Positions 1-6,152 of a stretch of DNA of 10,327 bases are shown here, in pieces. The DNA comes from Clostridiales bacterium (GTDB taxonomy: Bacteria > Bacillota_A > Clostridia > Oscillospirales > Acutalibacteraceae). Where the stretch lies: the NCBI GenBank assembly GCA_009774735.1, contig VSOH01000042.1, forward strand, positions 1 to 10,327, read 5' to 3'. The notes under the pieces were generated by a model. That model was not told the origin of the DNA. It ran no database searches and saw only the letters and a program-made list of their open reading frames with translations. How positions within the stretch are numbered: position 1 is the first letter of the stretch; the number at the start of each line of letters is the position of its first letter. The translations under genes were made by a program, and so were the position numbers.

Positions 1-377
1 ACATTAAATCGGTCGGTAATGAATATTGAAAGTGCAAAACCATTATTGTTTATCAGCGGCGGCAAATCACCTGCGTGATTCGGATGTTCATTGTTTTTTG
101 GATTATAATGTGATTTTGCATCTGCAAATGGGTCATCAGCATTGCCGCTGCATTTTTCTCCCTCGTGAATATGAAAGCCGTGAAAGCTATTGCCGTTTGG
201 CAGACCTGTTGCAACAGCATACACCAAAACACCATTAGCAGTTTGATAAAACTTAACAATACCCGAAATGCTTTTATAATTCTTGCTGCCTTTAATTTCT
301 GCATATGCCTGTGGATTTCTGCACAAAACAGATATTAAAGCAGAGTTCAGATTTTCATAAAATGATTTGTTTTCCAT
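1..377 (-). CDS. Cu/Zn superoxide dismutase-family protein, 3' end cut by window edge
   Basis: Reading the minus strand from an ATG at 377 gives 125 codons open to the window edge with no stop. Residues 66-72 are HGFHIHE, followed by C76, then SHYNP (H90), then EHPNHAGDLP (H98, H101, D104). These are the Cu/Zn SOD signatures: H69 and H71 correspond to two copper ligands, H90 to the bridging histidine, and H98, H101 and D104 to the zinc ligands. C76 fits the conserved disulfide cysteine. The last copper histidine and the second cysteine would lie beyond the edge. The family catalyses dismutation of superoxide to oxygen and peroxide. The start is set by GGAGGG (minus, 383-388) five bases upstream. 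There is no signal peptide, unlike most bacterial SodC, so the protein is probably cytoplasmic; this is inferred from a charged, non-hydrophobic N-terminus. It is transcribed divergently from the phosphotransferase cassette. No convincing minus-strand promoter was recognised in 391-533. Confidence 0.88.
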   Translation of the reverse strand, partial: MENKSFYENLNSALISVLCRNPQAYAEIKGSKNYKSISGIVKFYQTANGVLVYAVATGLPNGNSFHGFHIHEGEKCSGNADDPFADAKSHYNPKNNEHPNHAGDLPPLINNNGFALSIFITDRFN

Positions 378-454
378 AGTATCCCTCCGATAAAATGTAT
401 TCATAATGCAGTTATTTAATGTTAAAATTCATTTATAGATTAAAATAAGCTGAG

Positions 455-483
455 TTTACAAAGCTTTTGAGGTATGGTATATT
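455..483 (+). promoter_or_regulatory. Promoter of the five-gene phosphotransferase operon
   Basis: TTTACA (455-460), a 17-base spacer and TATATT (478-483), with TGG directly before the -10 box (extended -10). The expected start of transcription is near 490, leaving a leader of about 44 bases before the first gene at 534. It lies in the AT-rich divergent region shared with the superoxide dismutase gene. Confidence 0.62.
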
Positions 484-533
484 ATGAATAGCAAATATTT
501 ACTTTTATCTAAGTATAGGTATTGGAGTAGGTT

Positions 534-1421
534 ATGATTTTTAAGTGTTTTGACAGTGTTGAGGAAATTAAAAAGGGCTGGAGTGGTGATAAAAAGTATT
601 GTGCTGTTAAGGATGGAACAAAGTATCTTCTGCGTATTTCGCCCATAAGCAAATATAGTAACAGAAGAAAAATTCACAGAATTATGCTTGAACTTACTGA
701 AAAGGACGTATCTATGTGCAAGCCGTTAAAGGTCGGACTGTGTACAGAGGGCACATATATTCTGCAATCCTGGGTTGACGGTATTGACGCTGAGGAGCAT
801 ATTCACGATTATAACGAAAAGCAGCAATATGATTTTGGTTTTCAGGCAGGTGTGATTTTGCAGAAAATCCATACTATTCCTGCTCCTGACAGTCAGCAGG
901 AATGGGAAGAACGATTTAATGCGAAAATAGACAGAAAGATAAAAATGTATACAAAGTGTCCCATAAAATTTGAAGGGGCAGAGAATATAATTGATTATCT
1001 TAATTCAAATCGTGATTTAATAAAAAGCAGACCGCAGTGTTTTCAGCATGGTGATTATCATATTGGCAATATGATGATTGAAAATGATAAAATAGTTGTC
1101 ATTGATTTTGACAGATATGATTTCGGTGACCCGTGGGAGGAGTTTAACCGCATAGTGTGGGCAGCACAGGCTTCACCTGCATTTGCTACAGGAATGATAG
1201 ACGGCTATTTTGATAATAATATTCCTGAACTGTTCTGGAAACTGCTGAAATTATATATCGGCAGCAACACATTATCATCTGTTCCATGGGCAATTGACTA
1301 TTCTAAGGAGCAAATGGATATTATGCTTAATCAGGCAAAGGATGTTCTTGCTTGGTACGATTATTACAAATTAATGGTTCCGTGCTGGTACAATGAAAAA
1401 TTCCGAGGTGAAATATGTTAA
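534..1421 (+). CDS. Aminoglycoside phosphotransferase (APH) family kinase
   Basis: A 295-residue protein with the APH/choline-kinase fold signatures. The N-lobe strand around residues 28-36 (GTKYLLRIS) is the nucleotide-binding strand; it carries arginine where many family members have lysine. The hinge is near YILQSWVDG (75-83). The catalytic loop is HGDYHIGN (H172, D174, N179), and the metal-binding segment is VVIDFD (D191, D193) followed by GDPWEE. The family transfers the gamma-phosphate of ATP or GTP to a hydroxyl on an aminoglycoside, macrolide, sugar or other small molecule. The substrate cannot be read from sequence, so antibiotic resistance is possible but unproven. The start is supported by GGAG at 524-527, six bases upstream. 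The gene is first in the operon and its stop overlaps the next start by 7 bases (ATGTTAA), suggesting translational coupling. A second, dissimilar APH-family gene closes the same operon at 2690-3688. Confidence 0.85.
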   Translation: MIFKCFDSVEEIKKGWSGDKKYCAVKDGTKYLLRISPISKYSNRRKIHRIMLELTEKDVSMCKPLKVGLCTEGTYILQSWVDGIDAEEHIHDYNEKQQYDFGFQAGVILQKIHTIPAPDSQQEWEERFNAKIDRKIKMYTKCPIKFEGAENIIDYLNSNRDLIKSRPQCFQHGDYHIGNMMIENDKIVVIDFDRYDFGDPWEEFNRIVWAAQASPAFATGMIDGYFDNNIPELFWKLLKLYIGSNTLSSVPWAIDYSKEQMDIMLNQAKDVLAWYDYYKLMVPCWYNEKFRGEIC

Positions 1422-1921
1422 CACATCCTGTAAAACCTATATATGATGAAAATTCAAAAACACTCATTTTAGGAACCTTTCCGTCAGTTAAGTCAAGGGA
1501 AATGTGCTTCTTTTACAGCCATCCGCAAAACCGCTTCTGGCGTGTTATGGCAAGAATCTGCGACAGTGATATTCCGCATACCGTTGAGGAAAAAACAGAC
1601 CTGATATTATCAAATCATTTTGCACTGTGGGATGTTATTCATTCCTGTGAAATTGAGGGCTCCTCCGACAGTTCCATAAAAAATGTTGTTCCCAATGACA
1701 TACGTGTTATCCTTAACCATTCGCAGGTTGACAGGATTTTTGTTAACGGTAAAAAGGCTGAGAGCCTTTACAAAAAATATATTGAAAAGCAAGTAGGTAT
1801 AAAAGCAATATATCTGCCCTCTACAAGTCCTGCCAATGCCTCATGGAGTGAGGACAGACTGGCTGCGGAATGGAAAAAACTGATTTTTGATGAGGTAGAT
1901 ATGTTATGCCTAAAGAAATAG
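1415..1921 (+). CDS. DNA-deoxyinosine glycosylase (uracil-DNA glycosylase superfamily, family 6-like)
   Basis: A 168-residue protein of the UDG superfamily. Motif 1 is GTFPS (20-24), followed by HPQNRFW (36-42) with N39, the strand FVNGKKA (109-115), and motif 2 LPSTSPANA (134-142). This set matches the hypoxanthine-DNA glycosylase branch, which excises deaminated adenine from DNA. From what I recall of the archaeal founding member, an asparagine at the N39 position matters for catalysis in place of the usual UDG residues. The length is typical of the family. The start has GAGGTG at 1405-1410 and overlaps the upstream phosphotransferase by 7 bases. The stop overlaps the DUF3795 gene by 16 bases, so the three genes are almost certainly co-translated. 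A repair enzyme between small-molecule modifying enzymes is unusual and may relate to the deaminase two genes downstream. Uracil/mismatch (Mug-like) activity is an alternative. Confidence 0.85.
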   Translation: MLTHPVKPIYDENSKTLILGTFPSVKSREMCFFYSHPQNRFWRVMARICDSDIPHTVEEKTDLILSNHFALWDVIHSCEIEGSSDSSIKNVVPNDIRVILNHSQVDRIFVNGKKAESLYKKYIEKQVGIKAIYLPSTSPANASWSEDRLAAEWKKLIFDEVDMLCLKK

Positions 1922-2280
1922 GATATTGCGGTAATCATTGTGAATACTGCTTTTTTGCTGATTGTGACGGCTGTAAAAGCAATAGTCCGAGCTGCTCTTA
2001 TGCAAATCTGTTTGATAATAAAAAATGCCCTAATGCTGTTTGCTGTGAAAGTAAAGCCATTTATGGCTGCTGGCAGTGTGATAAAGTAAAAGCTTGTGAA
2101 ATTGGTTTTTTCAGTTCAGGTGAGAATGATGCAAAAGCATATGCATTATGCATAAAGAAATACGGTACTGAAAAATACACAAAAAGAATTTTGGAATTGA
2201 TTAACAATAGTTATAACTATCCAAGAGAGTTTAAAAATATTAATGATATAGAGAAAATTTTAGAAATATTTGAAAGTTAG
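1906..2280 (+). CDS. DUF3795-type cysteine-rich protein
   Basis: A 124-residue protein with 13 cysteines, 12 of them in the first 64 residues: C8, C12, C15, C20, C23, C30, C41, C46, C47, C55, C58, C64, then C82. The opening GYCGNHCEYC and the later GCWQCDKVKAC pattern are typical of the DUF3795 family, small proteins presumed to bind zinc or an iron-sulfur cluster. Their function is unknown. The C-terminal half is basic and helical in character, with a conserved-looking ALCIKKYG segment. It starts inside the glycosylase gene (GAGG at 1892-1895, 10 bases before the ATG). Twelve bases separate its stop from the deaminase. DUF3795 genes often sit beside GNAT, phosphotransferase or other small modifying enzymes in clostridial genomes, which fits here, but that gives no direct function. 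Confidence 0.78.
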   Translation: MPKEIGYCGNHCEYCFFADCDGCKSNSPSCSYANLFDNKKCPNAVCCESKAIYGCWQCDKVKACEIGFFSSGENDAKAYALCIKKYGTEKYTKRILELINNSYNYPREFKNINDIEKILEIFES

Positions 2281-2292
2281 GGTGATGAAAAT

Positions 2293-2679
2293 ATGTTAAA
2301 TGATAACTGGCGGGTTGTTTATAATGCTGCAAAGACAGTTGTAAATCCAAAAAAAATAAGCGAACAGATGTGTTCAGGCGGAGTAGGGGCAGCAGTTGTC
2401 AGTAAAAAAGGAAATATTTATACTTGCGTTTGTATTGATACAGATTGTTCACTTGGTATGTGTGCAGAGAGAAATGCCCTTTCAACAATGATTACGAACG
2501 GAGAATATGAAATAAAAATGGTAGCGGCGGTTAACAAAAAAGGGCAGGTGCTGCCGCCCTGCGGTACTTGTCGTGAATTTATGATGCAGTTGAAAAACTC
2601 ATCAGATATTGAAGTGCTTGTTGACAATGACGGCACTATGGTTAAATTGAAAGACTTAATGCCCTATTCATATTCCTGA
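2293..2679 (+). CDS. Cytidine deaminase-like zinc hydrolase (cytidine/blasticidin S deaminase family)
   Basis: A 128-residue protein with the complete zinc-deaminase signature: MCAERNA (C57-A58-E59, where C57 is a zinc ligand and E59 the proton shuttle) and PPCGTCREF (C90 and C93 as zinc ligands). The end, LKDLMPYSYS, corresponds to the LLPYxF/Y tail of the small cytidine deaminase fold. The family removes the amino group from cytidine, deoxycytidine or, in the blasticidin branch, the cytosine of blasticidin S. The length suits the homotetrameric class. Sequence alone does not separate nucleoside salvage from antibiotic inactivation. Co-transcription with two APH-family kinases, rather than with nucleoside phosphorylase or deoC genes, makes resistance or specialised metabolism plausible; that is inference. 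The upstream GGTGATGAAAAT serves as ribosome binding site. Confidence 0.82.
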   Translation: MLNDNWRVVYNAAKTVVNPKKISEQMCSGGVGAAVVSKKGNIYTCVCIDTDCSLGMCAERNALSTMITNGEYEIKMVAAVNKKGQVLPPCGTCREFMMQLKNSSDIEVLVDNDGTMVKLKDLMPYSYS

Positions 2680-2689
2680 AAGGATAAAA

Positions 2690-3688
2690 ATGAAAATAAT
2701 GAATACAGATAAATTCTTTGACTTAGCAGCAGAAACTCTGAAATTAGGAAAAGTAATTGAAAAGCCTGTTCAGATAACAGGCGGACTTATGCATAAAATG
2801 TTTAAGGTTGTTACCGATGAAGGTAGATACATAATTAAACTTTTAAATCCTAATATTATGAAACGTCCTACTGCTATGGACAACTATAAAATTGCTGATG
2901 ATATTGAAGAGCTATTAAAGCAAAATAATATTCCTGCTGTTTATGCCTTAATATTTAATGGCAGTAAAATGCAGGAGCTGAATGGTCAATATTATTATGT
3001 TTTTGAGTGGTATGACGGCATGTCATTGAAAGACGATGAAATAAAGATTTTTCATTGCCGAAAAATTGGCGAAGTATTAGCAAAGATTCATAATATTGAT
3101 TTACAAAATGAGTCAATTGAGCAAAATGAAATACATATTGACTGGCAGAAATATGTAACTCTTGCGAAAAAAATGAACGCACCAATTTATGATATTATCA
3201 AGGATAAAGTTGACTTGTTCAATAACAGTATGACGAAAGGTAATGAAGCGGTTAAAAAATTGCCGCCTGTTAAAGTGATTTGCCATAATGATATGGACAG
3301 TAAAAATGTGATGTGGTTTAATGATGAATTTAAGCTGATTGATTTAGAGTGTTTGGGGTATTCAAGTCCATATTTGGAGTTGTTTGAGCTTGCTTTGTGT
3401 TGGTCAGGGTATGAAACCTGCAATATAGACTTTAAACTGTTCGGTGCATTTTTCAAAGCATATTTTGAAAATACAAATCTTGATACTGATATTGATTGGG
3501 AGGTTATGTATTACAGCAATTACGGAAGACTTGAATGGCTCGAATATAATATTAAGCGTGCTTTGATGCTTGAATGTGATACTGCCGAAGAGCAACAGAT
3601 TGGTATCAGCGAGGTAAAAGAAACTGTGGAGCATATTATCTATTATGATAAAATAAAAAATGATATTCTGAAAAATATTTCTGTATAA
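2690..3688 (+). CDS. Phosphotransferase, APH/choline kinase-like family
   Basis: A 332-residue kinase-like protein. A glycine-containing loop ITGGLMHKMFKV (29-40) precedes the nucleotide lysine in YIIKLLN (K50). The hinge region is YYYVFEWYDG (101-110). The catalytic loop is CHNDMDSKNV (H199, D201, N206), with N200 where classical APH enzymes have G. The metal motif is LIDLECLG (D218, E220). These features place it in the PF01636 clan, and the long C-lobe with YLELFELALCW is closer to choline/homoserine-kinase-like members than to the first gene of the operon. The substrate is unknown. The start at 2690 has GAAAGGA a few bases upstream; an in-frame ATG at 2699 is the alternative and would shorten the product by three residues. 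It is the last gene of the operon, 10 bases after the deaminase, and ends at a hairpin terminator. Base composition is noticeably AT-rich. Confidence 0.83.
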   Translation: MKIMNTDKFFDLAAETLKLGKVIEKPVQITGGLMHKMFKVVTDEGRYIIKLLNPNIMKRPTAMDNYKIADDIEELLKQNNIPAVYALIFNGSKMQELNGQYYYVFEWYDGMSLKDDEIKIFHCRKIGEVLAKIHNIDLQNESIEQNEIHIDWQKYVTLAKKMNAPIYDIIKDKVDLFNNSMTKGNEAVKKLPPVKVICHNDMDSKNVMWFNDEFKLIDLECLGYSSPYLELFELALCWSGYETCNIDFKLFGAFFKAYFENTNLDTDIDWEVMYYSNYGRLEWLEYNIKRALMLECDTAEEQQIGISEVKETVEHIIYYDKIKNDILKNISV

Positions 3689-3691
3689 AAA

Positions 3692-3740
3692 CAACCCATT
3701 CCAATATAGCTGAGGTGCGATATCGGAGTGGGTTGCTTTT
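3692..3740. terminator. Bidirectional terminator between convergent operons
   Basis: CAACCCATTCC (3692-3702) pairs with GGAGTGGGTTG (3725-3735) in an 11-pair stem with one G-T wobble. ATAT/ATAT repeats in the loop can extend it. CTTTT follows on the plus strand and AAAAA (3687-3691) precedes it, giving a T run on the minus strand. It therefore serves both the phosphotransferase operon and the ECF S-component gene that ends at 3758. Confidence 0.72.
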
Positions 3741-3757
3741 ATATCTTACTTTATGCA

Positions 3758-4309
3758 TTAATCTTCATCTTTAGGATAGCGTTCGGGAAGAAGGCGTGCC
3801 TTCATAAGCGCAAAGGCGATTGCCGGGATTAAAACGAGGTGGATTGCTATGCCCGGAAGAGCAGTTGCAAAATGTGTTGTTGCCCATGCTGCGATTGTGA
3901 TTTCACCCCTTGCAAAAATCAAAGCTTTTGCGATTCCTGCAGCTATTCTGCCTGCAAGCATTGCCGTTATAAGGCTTATATACAAATCAGCGTAGGTCTT
4001 TTTTGTATAAACAAATTTCATCATAAGTCCTGTGATAATACCATAGACAGCACATTCAATCATCATAGGCGGAAGCACTGCTGCGGGGGGCATACCTGTG
4101 AAAAGGCTTGAAAGCAGAGGACCTGCTATGCCGCAGAAAAGTCCGTACTGCCAGCCGCAGACGATGCCGCAGAGCAAAACAGGAATATGCATAGGGCAGT
4201 ATATCGAGCCGGCATTTGGTATTGCGTGGAATGCCTGTGGCAGTACTACACAGAGTGCAATACATACAGCAGTAATAATTGATTTTTTTACAATAGACAT
4301 TTTGTTCAT
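3758..4309 (-). CDS. ECF transporter substrate-binding S component
   Basis: A 183-residue membrane protein with about six hydrophobic segments (roughly residues 8-28, 40-60, 62-78, 82-102, 107-133 and 148-170). The wording is typical of PF12822 S components: CPMHIPVLLCG (38-48), GPLLSSLFTGMPP (63-75), an E85-containing helix, and the final LPGIAIHLVLIPAIAFAL (151-168). S components capture a vitamin or cofactor precursor at the outer face and deliver it with the EcfA/A'/T module. The start is set by AAGGAG (minus, 4317-4322) seven bases before the ATG at 4309. An upstream in-frame ATG at 4372 has no binding site and lies within the -35 box. The substrate is not readable. The divergent A-A-T operon is its probable partner. 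There is no riboswitch in the ~28-base leader. Confidence 0.88.
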   Translation of the reverse strand: MNKMSIVKKSIITAVCIALCVVLPQAFHAIPNAGSIYCPMHIPVLLCGIVCGWQYGLFCGIAGPLLSSLFTGMPPAAVLPPMMIECAVYGIITGLMMKFVYTKKTYADLYISLITAMLAGRIAAGIAKALIFARGEITIAAWATTHFATALPGIAIHLVLIPAIAFALMKARLLPERYPKDED

Positions 4310-4316
4310 ATAATCG

Positions 4317-4322
4317 CTCCTT
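4317..4322 (-). promoter_or_regulatory. Ribosome binding site fixing the S-component start
   Basis: AAGGAG on the minus strand, seven bases before the ATG at 4309. It favours this start over the longer in-frame ATG at 4372, which would add 21 polar residues and would overlap the predicted promoter. Confidence 0.75.
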
Positions 4323-4343
4323 CGTCTGTTTTTTGCTGACAAA

Positions 4344-4372
4344 AATATATCACAATGAAAATTGCTGTGCAA
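4344..4372 (-). promoter_or_regulatory. Promoter of the ECF S-component gene
   Basis: On the minus strand: TTGCAC (4372-4367), a 17-base spacer and TATATT (4349-4344), with TGA just before the -10 box (extended -10). The expected start near 4337 leaves a leader of about 28 bases. The left G-tract palindrome begins one base upstream of this -35 box. Confidence 0.68.
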
Positions 4373-4373
4373 G

Positions 4374-4416
4374 CCCCTGGGGGGGTCATTTTTTACGCTA
4401 TATCCCCCAGGGGGGG
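4374..4416. promoter_or_regulatory. Paired G-tract palindromes between divergent ECF promoters (putative operators)
   Basis: Two near-identical elements on the plus strand: CCCCTGGGGGGG (4374-4385) and CCCCCAGGGGGGG (4404-4416). Their centres (4378 and 4409) are 31 bases apart, about three helical turns. The ten bases 4374-4383 are the exact reverse complement of 4404-4413, and each element is itself a palindrome around a single A/T. The left one borders the -35 box of the S-component promoter and the right one directly abuts the -35 box of the ecfA1 promoter. In otherwise AT-rich DNA this is strongly non-random. It is best read as a shared operator pair, since a regulator bound there would affect both transcripts. 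G-tract palindromes are known for CsoR/RcnR-type metal sensors, but no such gene is in the window and the assignment is speculative. Confidence 0.6.
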
Positions 4417-4445
4417 TTGTTTTAAACTATATATTAATGTAATAT
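4417..4445 (+). promoter_or_regulatory. Promoter of the ecfA1-ecfA2-ecfT-methyltransferase operon
   Basis: TTGTTT (4417-4422), a 17-base spacer and TAATAT (4440-4445). The expected start near 4452 leaves a leader of about 28 bases before the GTG at 4480, which mirrors the divergent S-component promoter. The right G-tract element ends immediately before the -35 box. Confidence 0.62.
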
Positions 4446-4466
4446 AAATGGCATGAATTATATGCC

Positions 4467-4472
4467 GGGAGG
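4467..4472 (+). promoter_or_regulatory. Ribosome binding site selecting a GTG start for ecfA1
   Basis: GGGAGG, seven bases before GTG at 4480. Two in-frame ATGs at 4453 and 4462 lie upstream of or against this site and have no binding site of their own. The first is also almost at the predicted transcript start. Confidence 0.75.
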
Positions 4473-4479
4473 AATAGCA

Positions 4480-5310
4480 GTGTCTTTTATAAAAGCTGAA
4501 AAATTAATACACGCATATTCCTTTGCAGGCAGTAAGCACCGTTCGCTGGATGAGGCTTCTTTGTCTGTTAACAAGGGTGAATTTGTTACGGTTCTCGGGT
4601 GCAACGGCTGTGGTAAAACGACTCTTGCAAGGCATTTGAACGTGCTTTTGCCGATTCAGGGCGGTGAGCTGACGGTGGCAGGTGTTAATGCTGCTGATGA
4701 GAATAATGTATGGGTAATACGCAACAGGTGCGGTATGGTTTTTCAAAACCCTGACAATCAGTTCGTTTCAACACTGATTGAAGAGGATTTAGCCTTTGCA
4801 CCAAGAAATTTTGGTGTTCCTGAGCGTGAAATTCCGAAAAGAATAAAAAAAGCACTTTCCGCTGTTGGAATGAGCGGTTATGAAAAACATTCGCCCCATA
4901 TGCTTTCAGGCGGTCAGAAGCAAAGAATTGCCATTGCAGGCGTTCTGACAGCTCAGCCTGATATTATGGTTTTTGACGAGGTGACTTCTATGCTTGCTTC
5001 ACAGGGCAGAGAGGATGTACTTGCAGCAATTAAAAAGCTGCACAGCAGCGGGCATACAATCATAATGATAACGCATTATATGGAAGAGGCTGTGATATCC
5101 GACAGGGTTGTATTGATGAAAAACGGAAATATAACGGCTGATGGCAAACCTTGTGATATATTGACGGATAACGAGCTTATGAGCAGTGCAGGGTTGGATG
5201 TTCCTATGCCTGTGAGAATGTATTATGATCTTGCTGAGAGGGGTATTAAGCTGAAAAAATGCCCTTTAACTGCTGAAGAATTGGTGGGTGAGTTATGTCG
5301 ATTGAATTAA
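4480..5310 (+). CDS. ecfA1: ECF transporter ATP-binding protein EcfA1
   Basis: A 276-residue ABC ATPase starting at GTG. It has Walker A GCNGCGKT (40-47), Q-loop VFQNPDNQF (Q89), signature LSGGQKQR (142-149), Walker B IMVFDE (162-167) and H-loop H199 in MITHYM. The FQNPDNQ and FDEVTSML wording is diagnostic of EcfA subunits. The protein pairs with EcfA2 on the inner membrane face and powers import through EcfT and an S component. One oddity is the D-loop, usually SMLDP in this family, which reads SMLASQ. The aspartate is alanine at residue 173 (codon GCT, one base from GAT). ATP hydrolysis coupling at one site could be altered. The stop overlaps ecfA2 by 16 bases. The gene is not beside ribosomal protein genes, unlike the shared housekeeping ECF module of Firmicutes, so a dedicated transporter is more likely. 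Confidence 0.92.
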   Translation: MSFIKAEKLIHAYSFAGSKHRSLDEASLSVNKGEFVTVLGCNGCGKTTLARHLNVLLPIQGGELTVAGVNAADENNVWVIRNRCGMVFQNPDNQFVSTLIEEDLAFAPRNFGVPEREIPKRIKKALSAVGMSGYEKHSPHMLSGGQKQRIAIAGVLTAQPDIMVFDEVTSMLASQGREDVLAAIKKLHSSGHTIIMITHYMEEAVISDRVVLMKNGNITADGKPCDILTDNELMSSAGLDVPMPVRMYYDLAERGIKLKKCPLTAEELVGELCRLN

Positions 5311-6152
5311 AATCAGTTTCATATACCTATGCACGGAATACTCATTATCAGACACAGGCACTTGATAATATAAATCTGACAATCGGTGAAGGTGAATTTG
5401 TAGGGATTATGGGACAGACCGGCTGCGGCAAGTCCACTTTAATTCAGCTTATTGACGGTTTGCTTGTGCCTGACGCAGGTTGTGTTCTGCTTGACGGACA
5501 GGATATTAATAATAAAAAATATGACAGACGTATTCTTAGAAAACATACCGGACTTGTTTTTCAGCTTCCTGAATATCAGCTTTTTGAAACTACTGTTGAG
5601 CGTGATGTAGCATTTGTATTAAAGCAATCCCATTTGAGCAAAGCGGAGAAAAAAGAAAGAGTTATTGATGCACTTGATGCAGTCGGTTTTGATTATGATA
5701 AGATTAAAGATAAATCACCGCTCAGTTTTTCAGGCGGTGAGAAAAAACGGCTTGCAATTGCGGGAGCCCTTGCTGCCAAGCCGAAAATACTTATATTTGA
5801 TGAGCCGGTTGCAGGACTTGATTATCAGGGAAAAACAGCGTTTTTAAAGCTTGTCAGGGAGCTTAATGAAAACGGCGTAACAATAATAATGATTTCACAT
5901 GACAGTAATGTTCTGGCTGAATATGCATCACGAATAATCCTTATGGATAATGGACAGATAATACGTGACGGAGATGCGAAAGCTGTGCTTTCTGACTTTG
6001 AAACGCTGAATCAAATCGGTGTCGGTACAAGTGAGGCTGCTTCTGTCAGCAATATGCTCAGACAGAAGGGCGTTGAAATTAATTCCGATATAGTGAAGTA
6101 TAATCAGCTTTTAGATGAAATCAGCAGAATATACGGAGGTGCTGATATATGA
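5295..6152 (+). CDS. ecfA2: ECF transporter ATP-binding protein EcfA2
   Basis: A 285-residue ABC ATPase. It has Walker A GQTGCGKS (40-47), Q-loop VFQLPEYQLF (Q90), signature FSGGEKKR (145-152), Walker B ILIFDE (165-170), an intact D-loop AGLD (D176) and H-loop H202 in ISHD. The FQLPEYQLFE wording and FSGGE signature are those of EcfA2 (EcfA'), the partner of EcfA1. The C-terminal ~60 residues form the extension typical of Ecf ATPases. The gene starts inside ecfA1 (16-base overlap) with GGTGGGTGAG upstream, and its stop overlaps the ecfT start in ATGA. In contrast to EcfA1, all nucleotide-handling residues are canonical. Confidence 0.93.
   Translation: MSIELKSVSYTYARNTHYQTQALDNINLTIGEGEFVGIMGQTGCGKSTLIQLIDGLLVPDAGCVLLDGQDINNKKYDRRILRKHTGLVFQLPEYQLFETTVERDVAFVLKQSHLSKAEKKERVIDALDAVGFDYDKIKDKSPLSFSGGEKKRLAIAGALAAKPKILIFDEPVAGLDYQGKTAFLKLVRELNENGVTIIMISHDSNVLAEYASRIILMDNGQIIRDGDAKAVLSDFETLNQIGVGTSEAASVSNMLRQKGVEINSDIVKYNQLLDEISRIYGGADI

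Noticed and set aside
26..238. Plus-strand frame of 70 codons
   Set aside because: It lies antisense to the Cu/Zn SOD gene, has no ribosome binding site, and its product resembles no family. The minus-strand reading has a complete metal-ligand signature.
391..450. Promoter for the SOD-family gene
   Set aside because: Several AT-rich hexamers can be found, but none pairs with a reasonable -35 box at 16-18 bases, so no promoter is claimed.
4310..4372. Longer S-component start at 4372
   Set aside because: It would add 21 polar residues before the first membrane segment, would start within the -35 box, and has no ribosome site. The ATG at 4309 has AAGGAG at seven bases.
4374..4416. Rho-independent terminator
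   Set aside because: The 10-base inverted repeat could fold, but it lies between divergent genes, upstream of both promoters. No T run follows the second arm on the plus strand, and no gene reads into it.
4453..4479. N-terminal extension of EcfA1 from ATG 4453 or 4462
   Set aside because: The GGGAGG site at 4467-4472 lies inside this stretch and serves the GTG at 4480. The predicted transcript start is at about 4452, which leaves no leader for the earlier ATG.
4310..4479. Riboswitch controlling the ECF genes
   Set aside because: Both predicted leaders are only about 28 bases long and no conserved aptamer core is visible. The GC-rich part lies upstream of both promoters and is not transcribed from them.
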